From NCBI GenBank assembly GCA_945870025.1, contig CAMBQN010000005.1, positions 1 to 64,000 on the forward strand: a DNA stretch of 64,000 nt, written 5' to 3'. How positions within the stretch are numbered: the stretch's first letter is position 1; each line of letters opens with the position of its first letter. Below, piece by piece: positions 17,018-23,945 of the stretch. Origin of the DNA: Akkermansia muciniphila (GTDB lineage Bacteria; Verrucomicrobiota; Kiritimatiellia; RFP12; JAAYNR01). The notes beneath the pieces were generated by a model, which was not told the origin of the DNA, searched no databases, and saw only the letters and a list, made by a program, of their open reading frames with translations. A program made the position numbers and the translations under genes.

Positions 17018-18487
17018 CTAACCGCCGCTGTGGCGGTTTCGCGCCTTCCGAGCGATATGGTAGTTGGACGAGGTGCGGGCGGGCGCGGCGGCGGCCTTGC
17101 CCCCCTCGCGGTCGGGGCGCGTCCGCTCGCGAAAGGCGAGCACCACCGGCGCCCCTTCGAGTCCGAACCGCTCGCGCAGTTTTCGCTCCAGATAGTCGAT
17201 GAAGGACTTTTTGACCAGCTTGATGTCGTTCACGAACACCCGGAGGCGGATCGGCGCCACGCCCGTCTGCGTGGCATAAAACACGTTCAGGTGCTTGCGC
17301 CCGCAGGTCGGCATCTGGATCCGCTCGCAGGCCTCCTCAACCGCCCGGTTCAGCATTCCGGTCGGGAGCGTGGACCGCGTCTGCGCCGCCACGGCGTCGA
17401 TCACATCGATGCTTTTCCGAACGTTATATCCGTCCTTGGCCGAGATGAAGACCACCGGGCAATAAGCCATGAATCCCATGGACTCGAACAGCGCCGGCTC
17501 GGCCTGTGTCTGCGTAATTCCCTTGGCCTGCGAGAGGTCCCACTTATTGACGATCAGCACGCACCCCTTGCGCGCCTCGATCACCTTGGCCGCAATGTGC
17601 TTGTCCTGCATCGTCGGACCCGCCTCGGCATCCATCATGAGCACCACGATGTCGGCCTCCTGCAAGCTCTGTTCGGAACGGAAGTGGCTGAATCGTTCGA
17701 CCGAGTTGTCGATGGCATGCACATTGCGCATCCCGGCGGTGTCGATGAGCGTGTAATGCCTCGCCTGGGGTCCGGTGCCGATGGCGAAGGGAATCTCGAT
17801 GCTGTCGCGCGTGGTTCCGGGCACCTCAGAGACGATCACCCGATCGCTCTTCAGCAGGCGATTGATGTACGACGACTTGCCGGCGTTGGGACGGCCGACC
17901 ACGGCAATTCGCAGCGGCGTGACGGCGGTTTCGTTCTCTTCCTGCGGCAGCAGGGCGGCCACCCGGTCCACCAGATCGACAAAGCCCCGATCATGCGCCG
18001 CCGAGACAGCGAACAGCGGAAAGCCGAGGCGGGCGAAATCGGCGGCGCCCGCTTCGTGCTGCGGCTCGTCGGCCTTGTTGACGGCGACAAAGCATGGGAC
18101 GCCGCTCTTGCGGACGATCCGGGCGACCGCTTCGTCCATCGGATGCAGTCCCGACTGCACGTCGGTCACGAGAATCGCCACGGCGGCGTCCTGCAGCGCG
18201 GAATCGACCTGCAGCCGCGTCCCAGCGGCAATGGCGTCCGTCGCCTGGCGCACATCCGGAATACTCACGCCGCCCGTGTCAACCAGGGTAAATCGCTCGC
18301 CATTCCACGTCACCTCGCGCATCAGGCGGTCGCGGGTCACGCCACGCTCATCATGCACGATCGCCACGCGGCGCCCGGCAATCCGGTTGAAAACGGCCGA
18401 TTTGCCCACATTGGGCCGCCCGATGATCGCCACCACGCGGCGTTTGACGACGGGTTGAATCTCTTCGCTACAATCTGATGGCTTCAT
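17018..18487 (-). CDS. der: Ribosome biogenesis GTPase Der (EngA)
   Basis: A 489-residue protein with the diagnostic tandem GTPase domains, first GRPNVGKSAVFNR and second GRPNAGKSSYINR, each with a downstream DTGG/DTAG and NKxD (NKAD, NKWD), and a C-terminal KH-like domain. Der is needed for 50S assembly. The start is placed at ATG 18487, giving MKPSDCSEE before the first domain. No ribosome-binding site is visible. The promoter lies so close that the mRNA is probably leaderless. A 21-residue upstream extension is possible but would lie upstream of the -10. The C-terminus is basic (RTRPDREGG...). Confidence 0.95.
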   Translation of the reverse strand: MKPSDCSEEIQPVVKRRVVAIIGRPNVGKSAVFNRIAGRRVAIVHDERGVTRDRLMREVTWNGERFTLVDTGGVSIPDVRQATDAIAAGTRLQVDSALQDAAVAILVTDVQSGLHPMDEAVARIVRKSGVPCFVAVNKADEPQHEAGAADFARLGFPLFAVSAAHDRGFVDLVDRVAALLPQEENETAVTPLRIAVVGRPNAGKSSYINRLLKSDRVIVSEVPGTTRDSIEIPFAIGTGPQARHYTLIDTAGMRNVHAIDNSVERFSHFRSEQSLQEADIVVLMMDAEAGPTMQDKHIAAKVIEARKGCVLIVNKWDLSQAKGITQTQAEPALFESMGFMAYCPVVFISAKDGYNVRKSIDVIDAVAAQTRSTLPTGMLNRAVEEACERIQMPTCGRKHLNVFYATQTGVAPIRLRVFVNDIKLVKKSFIDYLERKLRERFGLEGAPVVLAFRERTRPDREGGKAAAAPARTSSNYHIARKARNRHSGG

Positions 18488-18493
18488 GGGGTG

Positions 18494-18522
18494 AACATAA
18501 CACACTGGGTGCGCTTTGGCAA
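18494..18522 (-). promoter_or_regulatory. Candidate der promoter, leaderless type
   Basis: On the minus strand: TTGCCA (18522-18517), a 17-bp spacer and TATGTT (18499-18494). Only six bases separate the -10 hexamer from the ATG at 18487. Confidence 0.5.
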
Positions 18523-18541
18523 TGTCCCCGTTTGCCACGAC

Positions 18542-18685
18542 CAGCAATTCTAATTATGGAGAGGGGACCATCGGCGTCGGGGTCGGGGTCGGTATCGGTA
18601 TCGATAAAACCAACGGAAATTCGACCCCGATTCCGATACCGACCCCGACCCCGATGACTCAATCGCCTCATAATTAGAATTGCTG
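18542..18685. mobile_element. MITE-like element, copy 2 (variant interior)
   Basis: A 144-bp unit with the same ends as copy 1 (CAGCAATTCTAATTATG and CATAATTAGAATTGCTG, here perfect) but a different interior. It has TCGGGG/TCGGTA hexamers, a hinge GATAAAACCAACGG, then the complementary CCGATA/CCGACC hexamers, giving a strong hairpin. The flanking 9-mers TTGCCACGA (18532-18540) and TTGCCCCGG (18686-18694) match at 7 of 9 positions, consistent with a target duplication. It lies between der and gltX. Confidence 0.78.
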
Positions 18686-18761
18686 TTGCCCCGGTCATGG
18701 CGAACGCCGCTAAATTTATGCCCCTGCTGCTAAGAGATGCGTGTGCCCTGTTGCCCCCGAC

Positions 18762-20081
18762 CTACCCTCCCGCTCGCGCGCGCGCCGCCACCCGCCGCAG
18801 CCGGGCGCACACGGTGTCGCGGCCGAGCAGCGCCAGCATCTCAAAAAGCCCCGGGCCTTCGGAGAGTCCCGAGACCGCGACCCGCACCGGGTGCACGAAT
18901 GCGCCCAAGCCCGTCCCGTTGGCCTCGCCCATGGCCGTGAGCGCGTCGTGGGGGCTTTGCACGTCAAACACCGGTAGCTTCTCAAACGCCACCGCGACAG
19001 CCTCCAGGGTCTCCGCCGCGCCCGGCACCTGGAGCCGTTTTTCAACCGCCTTGGCATCGAACGGATAGTCCTCGGTAAAGAAATAGGCGCAGGTTGCGGG
19101 GATGTCCGAATAAAATTTGGTCCGCACCTGCATCTGCTCGATGATCCCGTCGAGCGTCGCCTGCGGGAAATCATCACGCAACAGCCCGGCTTCGCGCAGC
19201 CGCGCCATGAAGATACCGGCATACTCCGCGCGCGGGGCCATGCGGATGTATTCGCCGTTCATCCAGGTGAGCTTTTTGAGGTCGAACCGCGCCGCGCTCG
19301 ACTTGCAGCGGTCCAGCGTGAAGGCGGCCACCAGCTCGTCGCGGGTCATCACCTCGCGGTCCTCGCCCGGCGCCCAGCCGAGGAGCGCGAGGAAGTTGAA
19401 CAGCACCTGGGGCAGGTAGCCTTGGTCCCGGAATTCGCCGACGAACGCCGCGCCGTCGCGCTTGCTGTAGGGCTTCCCCTGGTTGTTGACGATCATCGGC
19501 AGGTGCGCGTATTGGGGCACGGCGGCGCCGATCGCCTTGAACAGCTCGATGTGCTTAAAGGTGTTCTCCAGATGATCATCGCCGCGAATGACGTGGGTGA
19601 TCCGCATGTCGATATCGTCCACCACGTTGGCGAGGTGGAAGACCGGCGTACCGTCGGAGCGGACGATCACAAAATCCTGGGTATCCTCGGCCTTCTTGCG
19701 GATCACCCCCTTGACCAGATCGGTGACCTCCAGCCGGCCCTCCTTGGGCATGCGGAAGATGGTGCATGGCTCGCCACCGCCCTTGGCCTCGCGGTAGGCC
19801 GCGCCGCTGCTGAGCAGCGCGTCGGCCACAGCCAGATGGCGGGCAGTCTGGCGGCTCTGATAAACCGTTTCCTCGTCGTGGTCCAACCCCAGCCACGCCA
19901 TACAATCCAGCAGCGTGCGGATCGCCGCGTCGGTCGAGCGCTCGCGGTCGGTATCCTCCACGCGCAGCAGGAAGCGCCCGCCCGCATGACGGGCGAAGAG
20001 CCAGTTGAAAATGGCGGCGCGAATATTGCCGATATGGACGTTCCCCGTCGGACTCGGGGCGAAACGGACGCGAACAGACAT
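18762..20081 (-). CDS. gltX: Glutamyl-tRNA synthetase
   Basis: A 439-residue class I synthetase that charges tRNA-Glu. The HIGH motif is in FAPSPTGNVHIGN at the N-terminus and the KMSKS equivalent is YSKRDGA. DTDRERST and the RGDDHLENT segment are also typical. The length is slightly short of the usual 465-490. The start is set at ATG 20081 (MSVRVRFAPSPTG) with GAGGG upstream. The open frame continues 21 codons further, but those residues do not resemble the family. It has its own candidate promoter. There is no gatCAB nearby to tell whether it is discriminating. Confidence 0.95.
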   Translation of the reverse strand: MSVRVRFAPSPTGNVHIGNIRAAIFNWLFARHAGGRFLLRVEDTDRERSTDAAIRTLLDCMAWLGLDHDEETVYQSRQTARHLAVADALLSSGAAYREAKGGGEPCTIFRMPKEGRLEVTDLVKGVIRKKAEDTQDFVIVRSDGTPVFHLANVVDDIDMRITHVIRGDDHLENTFKHIELFKAIGAAVPQYAHLPMIVNNQGKPYSKRDGAAFVGEFRDQGYLPQVLFNFLALLGWAPGEDREVMTRDELVAAFTLDRCKSSAARFDLKKLTWMNGEYIRMAPRAEYAGIFMARLREAGLLRDDFPQATLDGIIEQMQVRTKFYSDIPATCAYFFTEDYPFDAKAVEKRLQVPGAAETLEAVAVAFEKLPVFDVQSPHDALTAMGEANGTGLGAFVHPVRVAVSGLSEGPGLFEMLALLGRDTVCARLRRVAARARAGG

Positions 20082-20121
20082 GGCAAACCCTCGTTCAGTG
20101 ACACAACATGAAGTGCCGATG

Positions 20122-20150
20122 ATGATACCGCCCCCACCGATCAAAGTAAA
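20122..20150 (-). promoter_or_regulatory. Candidate gltX promoter
   Basis: On the minus strand: TTTACT (20150-20145), a 17-bp spacer and TATCAT (20127-20122). It would start transcription about 30 nt before the gltX ATG, leaving room for its GAGGG ribosome-binding site. Confidence 0.4.
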
Positions 20151-20169
20151 GCCCGCCGGAACGGCGGAG

Positions 20170-20311
20170 CGGCAATTCTAATTATGGCACATCCGTACAG
20201 TCGAAATCGAAATCGCTATCGCTATCGGGGTCGAATTCCTTGCTTTCTCGTCGATTTCGGTCCCGATCACGATTTGGATCCCGATAGCGGCTGTCATAAT
20301 TAGAATTGCTG
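20170..20311 (+). mobile_element. MITE-like element, copy 3, with target duplication
   Basis: 142 bp, same orientation and nearly the same sequence as copy 1 (one base change in the left end). It is flanked by an exact 14-base direct repeat GAACGGCGGAGCGG at 20159-20172 and 20311-20324, which overlaps the element ends by one or two bases. This is the clearest sign in the window that the family transposes. Confidence 0.85.
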
Positions 20312-20464
20312 AACGGCGGAGCGGGAGGAGGAAGGGTTCAGGGTTCAGGGAGAGTGATGAACGCGCAGCGGGTAGGACAGCGGCGTCCTCGCCGCGCCGA
20401 AGGTGAATGGATGAGAAACACCCAACGCCCAACGCCCAACGGAAACCTCGCAAGGGACGCGCAA

Positions 20465-20527
20465 CCCCGCAAGGGACGCGTCTTCCCGCAGCCTCCTAAC
20501 GGACATCTGCATCTCCATATTCTCCGT
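20465..20527 (+). repeat. 63-bp direct repeat, left copy
   Basis: It starts CCCCGCAAGGGACG and ends CTCCATATTCTCCGT. It matches 22174-22236 at 61 of 63 positions. The two copies bracket the AAA/DUF4143 ATPase gene. The core AAGGGACGSG-YYTTCCCGCAGCC also occurs at 23120-23143 and in part at 36885-36900. Confidence 0.85.
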
Positions 20528-20735
20528 ATCGGTTGACGATTACGGTGGACGATTAGAGAGCCTCTCCGCGTAAACCGTAATCGTCGCCGTAGTCGTCCAC
20601 CGTTCTCCCATCGTTGTCACAATCCTTGTCTCAATCGTTGTCGCTCTCCCATCGTTGTCACAATCTTGGTCTTAATCATTGTCGACAACGATTGCGACAA
20701 CGATTACGACAACGATCTGAACCCTGATCCCTTCT
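20528..20735. repeat. Phased short-repeat hairpin region
   Basis: No gene is seen between 20312 and 21016, and most of that stretch is repeat. Here GACGATTAC/GGTGGACGATT on the left faces TAATCGTCGCCGTAGTCGTCC. ATCGTTGTC-type units (20608-20690) then face GACAACGATTGCGACAACGATTACGACAACGATC in 12-base steps. The segment 20608-20647 recurs at 22241-22280 with one change. It is predicted to form long imperfect hairpins. Confidence 0.7.
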
Positions 20736-20798
20736 CCTCTCCATTGGCCTGCGGCGCGGCGAGGACGCCGCCGCCTACCTCGCGCGAAGCGCCTTTCC

Positions 20799-20915
20799 TT
20801 AATCTGACGATGATCGGTGCGGGCGCGAAGCAATCGGGTCAGCGGCGAGCCTCTCGTCCTCGTCGTCGAATCGTGAAATCGAGGACGAGGACGAGGACGA
20901 GGACGAGGATGCTGT
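20799..20915 (+). repeat. 70-bp repeat plus GACGAG hexamer hairpin, copy 1
   Basis: 20799-20868 (from TTAATCTGACGATGATC to CTCGTCGTCG) matches 23690-23759 at all but one base. Its end, CTCGTCCTCGTCGTCG, faces GAGGACGAGGACGAGGACG at 20880-20910, so each copy runs into a hexamer-phased arm that differs between the two copies. Confidence 0.8.
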
Positions 20916-20981
20916 TGGGAGGCCCGTCCCGAATCCCCTCGCAGCAAACGCACGGCCGCCTTCGTTTCTAAATCTTTTGTA

Positions 20982-21010
20982 TAGACCGCCGGCATATTTA
21001 CCGTTAATAT
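20982..21010 (+). promoter_or_regulatory. Possible leaderless promoter of the ATPase gene
   Basis: TAGACC (20982-20987, poor -35), a 17-bp spacer and TAATAT (21005-21010), six bases before the ATG at 21017. The gene has no ribosome-binding site, which supports this reading. Confidence 0.35.
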
Positions 21011-21016
21011 GCTGCC

Positions 21017-22171
21017 ATGATTACACGACATCAGGAACTGCCCGACCACTCGTTCTTTTTGTTTGGACCGCGCGGCACGGGCAAGACCACCTGGCTGAAA
21101 CAGGTTCTGCCGGACGCGCTGTGGTTTGACCTGTTGCGAACACAAACCCTGCTGGCGCTCAGTCGGCAGCCGGAATCGTTCCGGCAGCAGGTCGAGGGCC
21201 GGCCGCAGGGAAGCTGGGTGGTCGTGGATGAAGTGCAGCGTCTGCCGACTCTGCTGAACGAAGTCCACGCCTTGATCGCCGAGCATGGCGCGCGATACCG
21301 CTTTGCCCTCAGCGGCTCCAGCGCCCGCAAGCTGAAGCGAATGGACGTCAATCTTCTGGCCGGCCGCGCGATCAACCGCCAGTTCTTCCCGTTGACGGCC
21401 GCCGAACTGAACTTCGACTGTAATAATCTCGACCGCGTGTTGCGCCTGGGGTTGCTGCCCCAAATCCAAGCCGAAACCGACTACGCCGTCGAGGCGCTTG
21501 AGGCTTATGTGGGAAACTACATCCGGGAGGAGATCCAGCAAGAGGCCCTCATTCGAAACCTGGAGTCCTTTGCCCGGTTTCTCGAGTTCGCCGCCGTGAT
21601 GAACGGGCAGATCGTCAACGTCGCCGGGATTTCGCGCGATGCCGCTGTCGCCCGCCCGACGGTCCAAGGCTATTTCGCCACCCTGGTGGATACGCTGATC
21701 GGTTTCTGGCTTCCGGCCTGGCGCAAGCGGGCCAAGGTGAAGGAGACGGCCAGTCCCAAGTTCTACCTGTTCGATCCCGGGGTGGCACGGGCTCTGGCCG
21801 GTCGCCTGCGTGAGCCGCTGGACGGTTCCGAACGCGGGTTTCTTCTTGAAACATGGGTGCTTCACGAATTGCGCGCCGCCATGGCCTTCCAGAATCTCGG
21901 CGGACAACTCCACTACTGGCGAACGCCTTCCGGCAGCGAGGTCGATTTCGTCTGGACGCGCGGCAACCGCGCGGTCGGATTCGAAGTCAAAGCCTCGACG
22001 ACCTGGCGCACCGCGTACGGATCCACCGTCAAAGGCCTGATGGCCGATGGCGTCCTGACCAGCGCCCACGGCATTTATACCGGCCCTACCGAACTCAAGG
22101 ACGGCCCGCTGCGCGTCTGGCCGCTCATGCGGTTCTTTAAAGAACTCGCCAGCGGCAACATCCTGGGATGA
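21017..22171 (+). CDS. AAA ATPase with DUF4143 C-terminal domain
   Basis: 384 residues. Walker A is GPRGTGKTTWLKQ (about 16-28), Walker B VVVDEVQRLP (about 71-80), followed by the AAA_14 arrangement with a sensor ALSGSSARKLKR. The C-terminal part (about 200-380) is the DUF4143 domain, including FLLETWVLHELRA, YWRTPSGSEVDF and FEVKAS, a nuclease-like beta core. The family is common and mobile in bacteria and archaea, and its role is not established. The gene sits alone in a repeat island: 63-bp direct repeats lie on both sides, and MITE-like copies in opposite orientation sit beyond them. Confidence 0.88.
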   Translation: MITRHQELPDHSFFLFGPRGTGKTTWLKQVLPDALWFDLLRTQTLLALSRQPESFRQQVEGRPQGSWVVVDEVQRLPTLLNEVHALIAEHGARYRFALSGSSARKLKRMDVNLLAGRAINRQFFPLTAAELNFDCNNLDRVLRLGLLPQIQAETDYAVEALEAYVGNYIREEIQQEALIRNLESFARFLEFAAVMNGQIVNVAGISRDAAVARPTVQGYFATLVDTLIGFWLPAWRKRAKVKETASPKFYLFDPGVARALAGRLREPLDGSERGFLLETWVLHELRAAMAFQNLGGQLHYWRTPSGSEVDFVWTRGNRAVGFEVKASTTWRTAYGSTVKGLMADGVLTSAHGIYTGPTELKDGPLRVWPLMRFFKELASGNILG

Positions 22172-22173
22172 GG

Positions 22174-22280
22174 CCCCGCAAGGGACGGGCCTTCCCGCAG
22201 CCTCCTAACGGACATCTGCATCTCCATATTCTCCGTTCTTCCATCGTTGTCATAATCCTTGTCTCAATCGTTGTCGCTCT
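22174..22280 (+). repeat. 63-bp and 40-bp direct repeats, right copies
   Basis: It begins 2 bp after the ATPase stop codon. 22174-22236 repeats 20465-20527 (61 of 63), and 22241-22280 repeats 20608-20647 (39 of 40). The spacer between the two parts is 4 bp here but 80 bp in the left copy. Confidence 0.85.
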
Positions 22281-22294
22281 AGCATCTTTGCTCT

Positions 22295-22442
22295 CAGCAA
22301 TTCTCATTATGACAGCCGCCATCGGGATCCAAATCGGGATCGGGACCGAAATCGACGAGAAAGCAAGGAATTCGACCCCGATAGCGATAGCGATTTCGAT
22401 TTCGATTTCGACTGTACGGATGTGCCATAATTAGAATTGCTG
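22295..22442 (-). mobile_element. MITE-like element, copy 4, with target duplication
   Basis: 148 bp in the orientation opposite to copies 1 and 3. It carries one extra TCGAAA-type hexamer relative to them, so the hexamer number varies. It is flanked by an exact 9-bp direct repeat CTTTGCTCT at 22286-22294 and 22443-22451. Its right flank supplies the TTG of the antitoxin -35 box. Confidence 0.85.
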
Positions 22443-22450
22443 CTTTGCTC

Positions 22451-22479
22451 TTGACTAACCATGACTAAGTCCCTATTCT
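22451..22479 (+). promoter_or_regulatory. Candidate toxin-antitoxin promoter, leaderless type
   Basis: TTGACT (22451-22456), a 17-bp spacer and TATTCT (22474-22479), seven bases before the antitoxin ATG. The -35 box starts at the last base of the right target duplication of MITE copy 4. Confidence 0.55.
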
Positions 22480-22486
22480 CGACGCC

Positions 22487-22729
22487 ATGAAAGAGATTAC
22501 CACGCACTATGCCAAGACCCACTTGTCTGGAATCCTCCGGGAGGTTCGGGACGGCGAAACCGTCATCATTCTCCAAGGCCGCACGCCTGTGGGAAAACTG
22601 ATCGCCGCCTCCACCACCCGGCCACCGCGTGGCCCGAAGGTTGGCCGTCCGACCTCCGCGCCCGTTCAACTCGCGCCAGACGCGTTTGCGCCGCTTTCCG
22701 TGGCGGAACTGAAAGCCTGGGGGCTATGA
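22487..22729 (+). CDS. Phd/YefM-type antitoxin
   Basis: An 80-residue protein beginning MKEITTHYAKTHLSGILREV, then GETVIILQGRTPVGKLI, the usual N-terminal DNA-binding fold of Phd/YefM antitoxins. The disordered C-terminus with VAELKAWGL is expected to wrap the toxin. Its stop overlaps the toxin start by 4 bp (ATGA), the standard arrangement. It lacks a ribosome-binding site, and the promoter 7 nt upstream suggests a leaderless mRNA. Antitoxins of this type repress their own operon. No clear operator beyond the promoter was identified. Confidence 0.88.
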   Translation: MKEITTHYAKTHLSGILREVRDGETVIILQGRTPVGKLIAASTTRPPRGPKVGRPTSAPVQLAPDAFAPLSVAELKAWGL

Positions 22730-23112
22730 GAGTACTCCTCGACACATGCACCTTCATCTGGTTGTGCGCGGAGCCATCCCGCCTGTCGGCCAGCATCACG
22801 CAGCTCCTCGGCCGCCGGGACACGCTGCCGGTTCTCAGTCATGCGTCGATCTTGGAGATCACGCTCAAATGGACCGCAGGCAAGATCATCCTGCCCGCTC
22901 CACCCCGCCAGTGGATCGGCGAACAGGCCGCCATCTGGCAGATGGCGCTGCTGCCGATCACGCCCGACGATATCTACCGCGCCAGTGAACTTCCCACGTT
23001 GCACGCCGACCCTTTTGATCGCCTCCTCGTAGCGACCGCCATCGGCCGCCGCCTCAGCCTGCTGACGCCTGATGAGTGGATGAAACGCTACCCGGTGAGT
23101 TGCCTCTGGTAA
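22726..23112 (+). CDS. PIN-domain toxin (VapC-like ribonuclease)
   Basis: A 128-residue PIN-domain protein: LLDTCTFIWLC with the first catalytic Asp at about residue 6, an acidic SILEITLKW near residue 42, and HADPFDRLLVATA with Asp at about 90 and 93. These line up with the metal-binding acids of VapC ribonucleases that cut tRNA or rRNA. The length is typical. It is translated by overlap with the antitoxin. After the stop (23120-23143) comes another copy of the AAGGGACGGG...TTCCCGCAGCC repeat core seen behind the ATPase. Confidence 0.88.
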   Translation: MRVLLDTCTFIWLCAEPSRLSASITQLLGRRDTLPVLSHASILEITLKWTAGKIILPAPPRQWIGEQAAIWQMALLPITPDDIYRASELPTLHADPFDRLLVATAIGRRLSLLTPDEWMKRYPVSCLW

Positions 23113-23190
23113 CCACCCTAAGGGACGGGTTTTCCCGCAGCCTTTTGCGTTGAGATAGGGCTAGCCGAGAGCTGTCTCGACAAAGTCTTG

Positions 23191-23292
23191 CGACGAAGCG
23201 TAGACGACGAAGCGTAGACGACGAAGCGTAGACGACGAAGCGTAGACGACGAAGCGTAGACGACGAAGCGTAGACGACGAAGCGTAGACGAC
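23191..23292 (+). repeat. Seven tandem 14-bp repeats
   Basis: The unit CGACGAAGCGTAGA is repeated seven times without interruption (GAAGCGTA at 23195, 23209, 23223, 23237, 23251, 23265 and 23279). A single inverted copy is present in the right end of the island at 23525-23542. Confidence 0.9.
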
Positions 23293-23293
23293 A

Positions 23294-23500
23294 ATGCGTG
23301 GGACGAAGAAAGCGATGAAGTGTGGCGTGGCATGGATAGGAGCAGCAGGTACGGCAGAGCACTTTGGCCATGAGAGACTGAACGTCTACCAGAAAGGCAT
23401 GCCGTTCGCGTCCATGCGCAAGACGCTGCTGGACGACCTGCTCAGACGAATCGCAGCCATGCTCAGACAACTCTCAAAGGCGGTCAGGGATGACATCTAG
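23294..23500 (+). pseudogene. Truncated four-helix-bundle protein (S23 / 23S rRNA intervening-sequence family)
   Basis: A 68-codon frame. The segment HFGHERLNVYQKGMPFAS followed by LLDDLLRRIAAM matches the first helices of the S23 four-helix-bundle family (normally about 115-125 residues) as I know it. After that, the sequence leaves the pattern and stops, so roughly two thirds of the domain is missing. The frame starts inside the repeat-derived sequence. It is probably a decayed gene, although a short functional peptide cannot be excluded. Confidence 0.6.
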
Positions 23501-23639
23501 CTCCCACACTTCGTCCCACACTTTGTCGTCTACGCTTCGTCGCACACTTTGTCGGCTCTTCCAGTTCGGCGGCTTGAGCATGGCCCCGCTTCCCCTTCAA
23601 TAAATAATCCCCCCACAAACCCGGAAGCGCCAAATCCTT

Positions 23640-23669
23640 CTCTCTTTGTGCTCTTTGCGATCTTTGTGG
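23640..23669. repeat. 9-base-period repeat CTCTTTGTG
   Basis: Three 9-base units, CTCTTTGTG, CTCTTTGCG and ATCTTTGTG. The complementary type (CACGAAGKS) occurs at 56990-57016. No gene is seen from 23555 to 23945. Confidence 0.6.
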
Positions 23670-23689
23670 TTTCAACTTCCGGTTTTAGG

Positions 23690-23775
23690 TTAATCTGACG
23701 ATGATCAGTGCGGGCGCGAAGCAATCGGGTCAGCGGCGAGCCTCTCGTCCTCGTCGTCGTCCTCGTCCTCGATCA
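23690..23775 (+). repeat. 70-bp repeat, copy 2, with hexamer tail
   Basis: It repeats 20799-20868 with one base change (GATCAG for GATCGG) and continues into CTCGTCCTCGTCCTCGATC. Confidence 0.8.
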
Positions 23776-23841
23776 ACTGATCCTGTGGCTTGCTCCGTCC
23801 GCCCGTTTGGCCGCTCTCTCCTCGACCGGGCTTGCGCTTTC

Positions 23842-23925
23842 GGGACCATCGGGGTCGGTATCGGAATCGGGGTCGAATTTCCGCTGGTTTTTCGATACCG
23901 ATACCGACCCCGACACCCGACACCC
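23842..23925. repeat. Hexamer-phased hairpin without MITE ends
   Basis: ATCGGGGTCGGTATCGG-type hexamers on the left face TCGATACCGATACCGACC on the right around a TTTCCGCTGGTTTTT hinge. It is closely related to the interior of the MITE at 18542 but lacks the CAGCAATTC ends. It is followed by CACCCGACACCCAACACCC heptads up to the end of the next gene. Confidence 0.7.
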
Positions 23926-23945
23926 AACACCCAGCGCCCAACAAC

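Larger units (their letters stand above)
23178..23554. mobile_element. Inverted-repeat island carrying a truncated four-helix-bundle gene
   Basis: The left end (23178-23208: CGACAAAGTCTTGCGACGAA and onward) and right end (23525-23554) are inverted copies that differ by three changes over 30 bases. Seven 14-bp tandem units follow the left end, and a small gene of the S23 family lies inside. The layout resembles the intervening sequences of bacterial 23S rRNA, in which an S23 gene sits within a long stem, but here there is no rRNA. Confidence 0.6.

Noticed and set aside
17020-17038. Terminator hairpin AACCGCC/GGCGGTT between pfkB and der
   Set aside because: It overlaps the last codons of der and has only a TTTC run on the plus strand, too weak to call.
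23191-23292. CRISPR array
   Set aside because: The 14-bp units are directly adjacent, with no spacers, and no cas genes are present. It is a simple tandem repeat.
22295-23554. Complete insertion sequence or prophage
   Set aside because: No transposase, integrase, reverse transcriptase or phage structural gene can be read in any frame here. The elements are non-autonomous.
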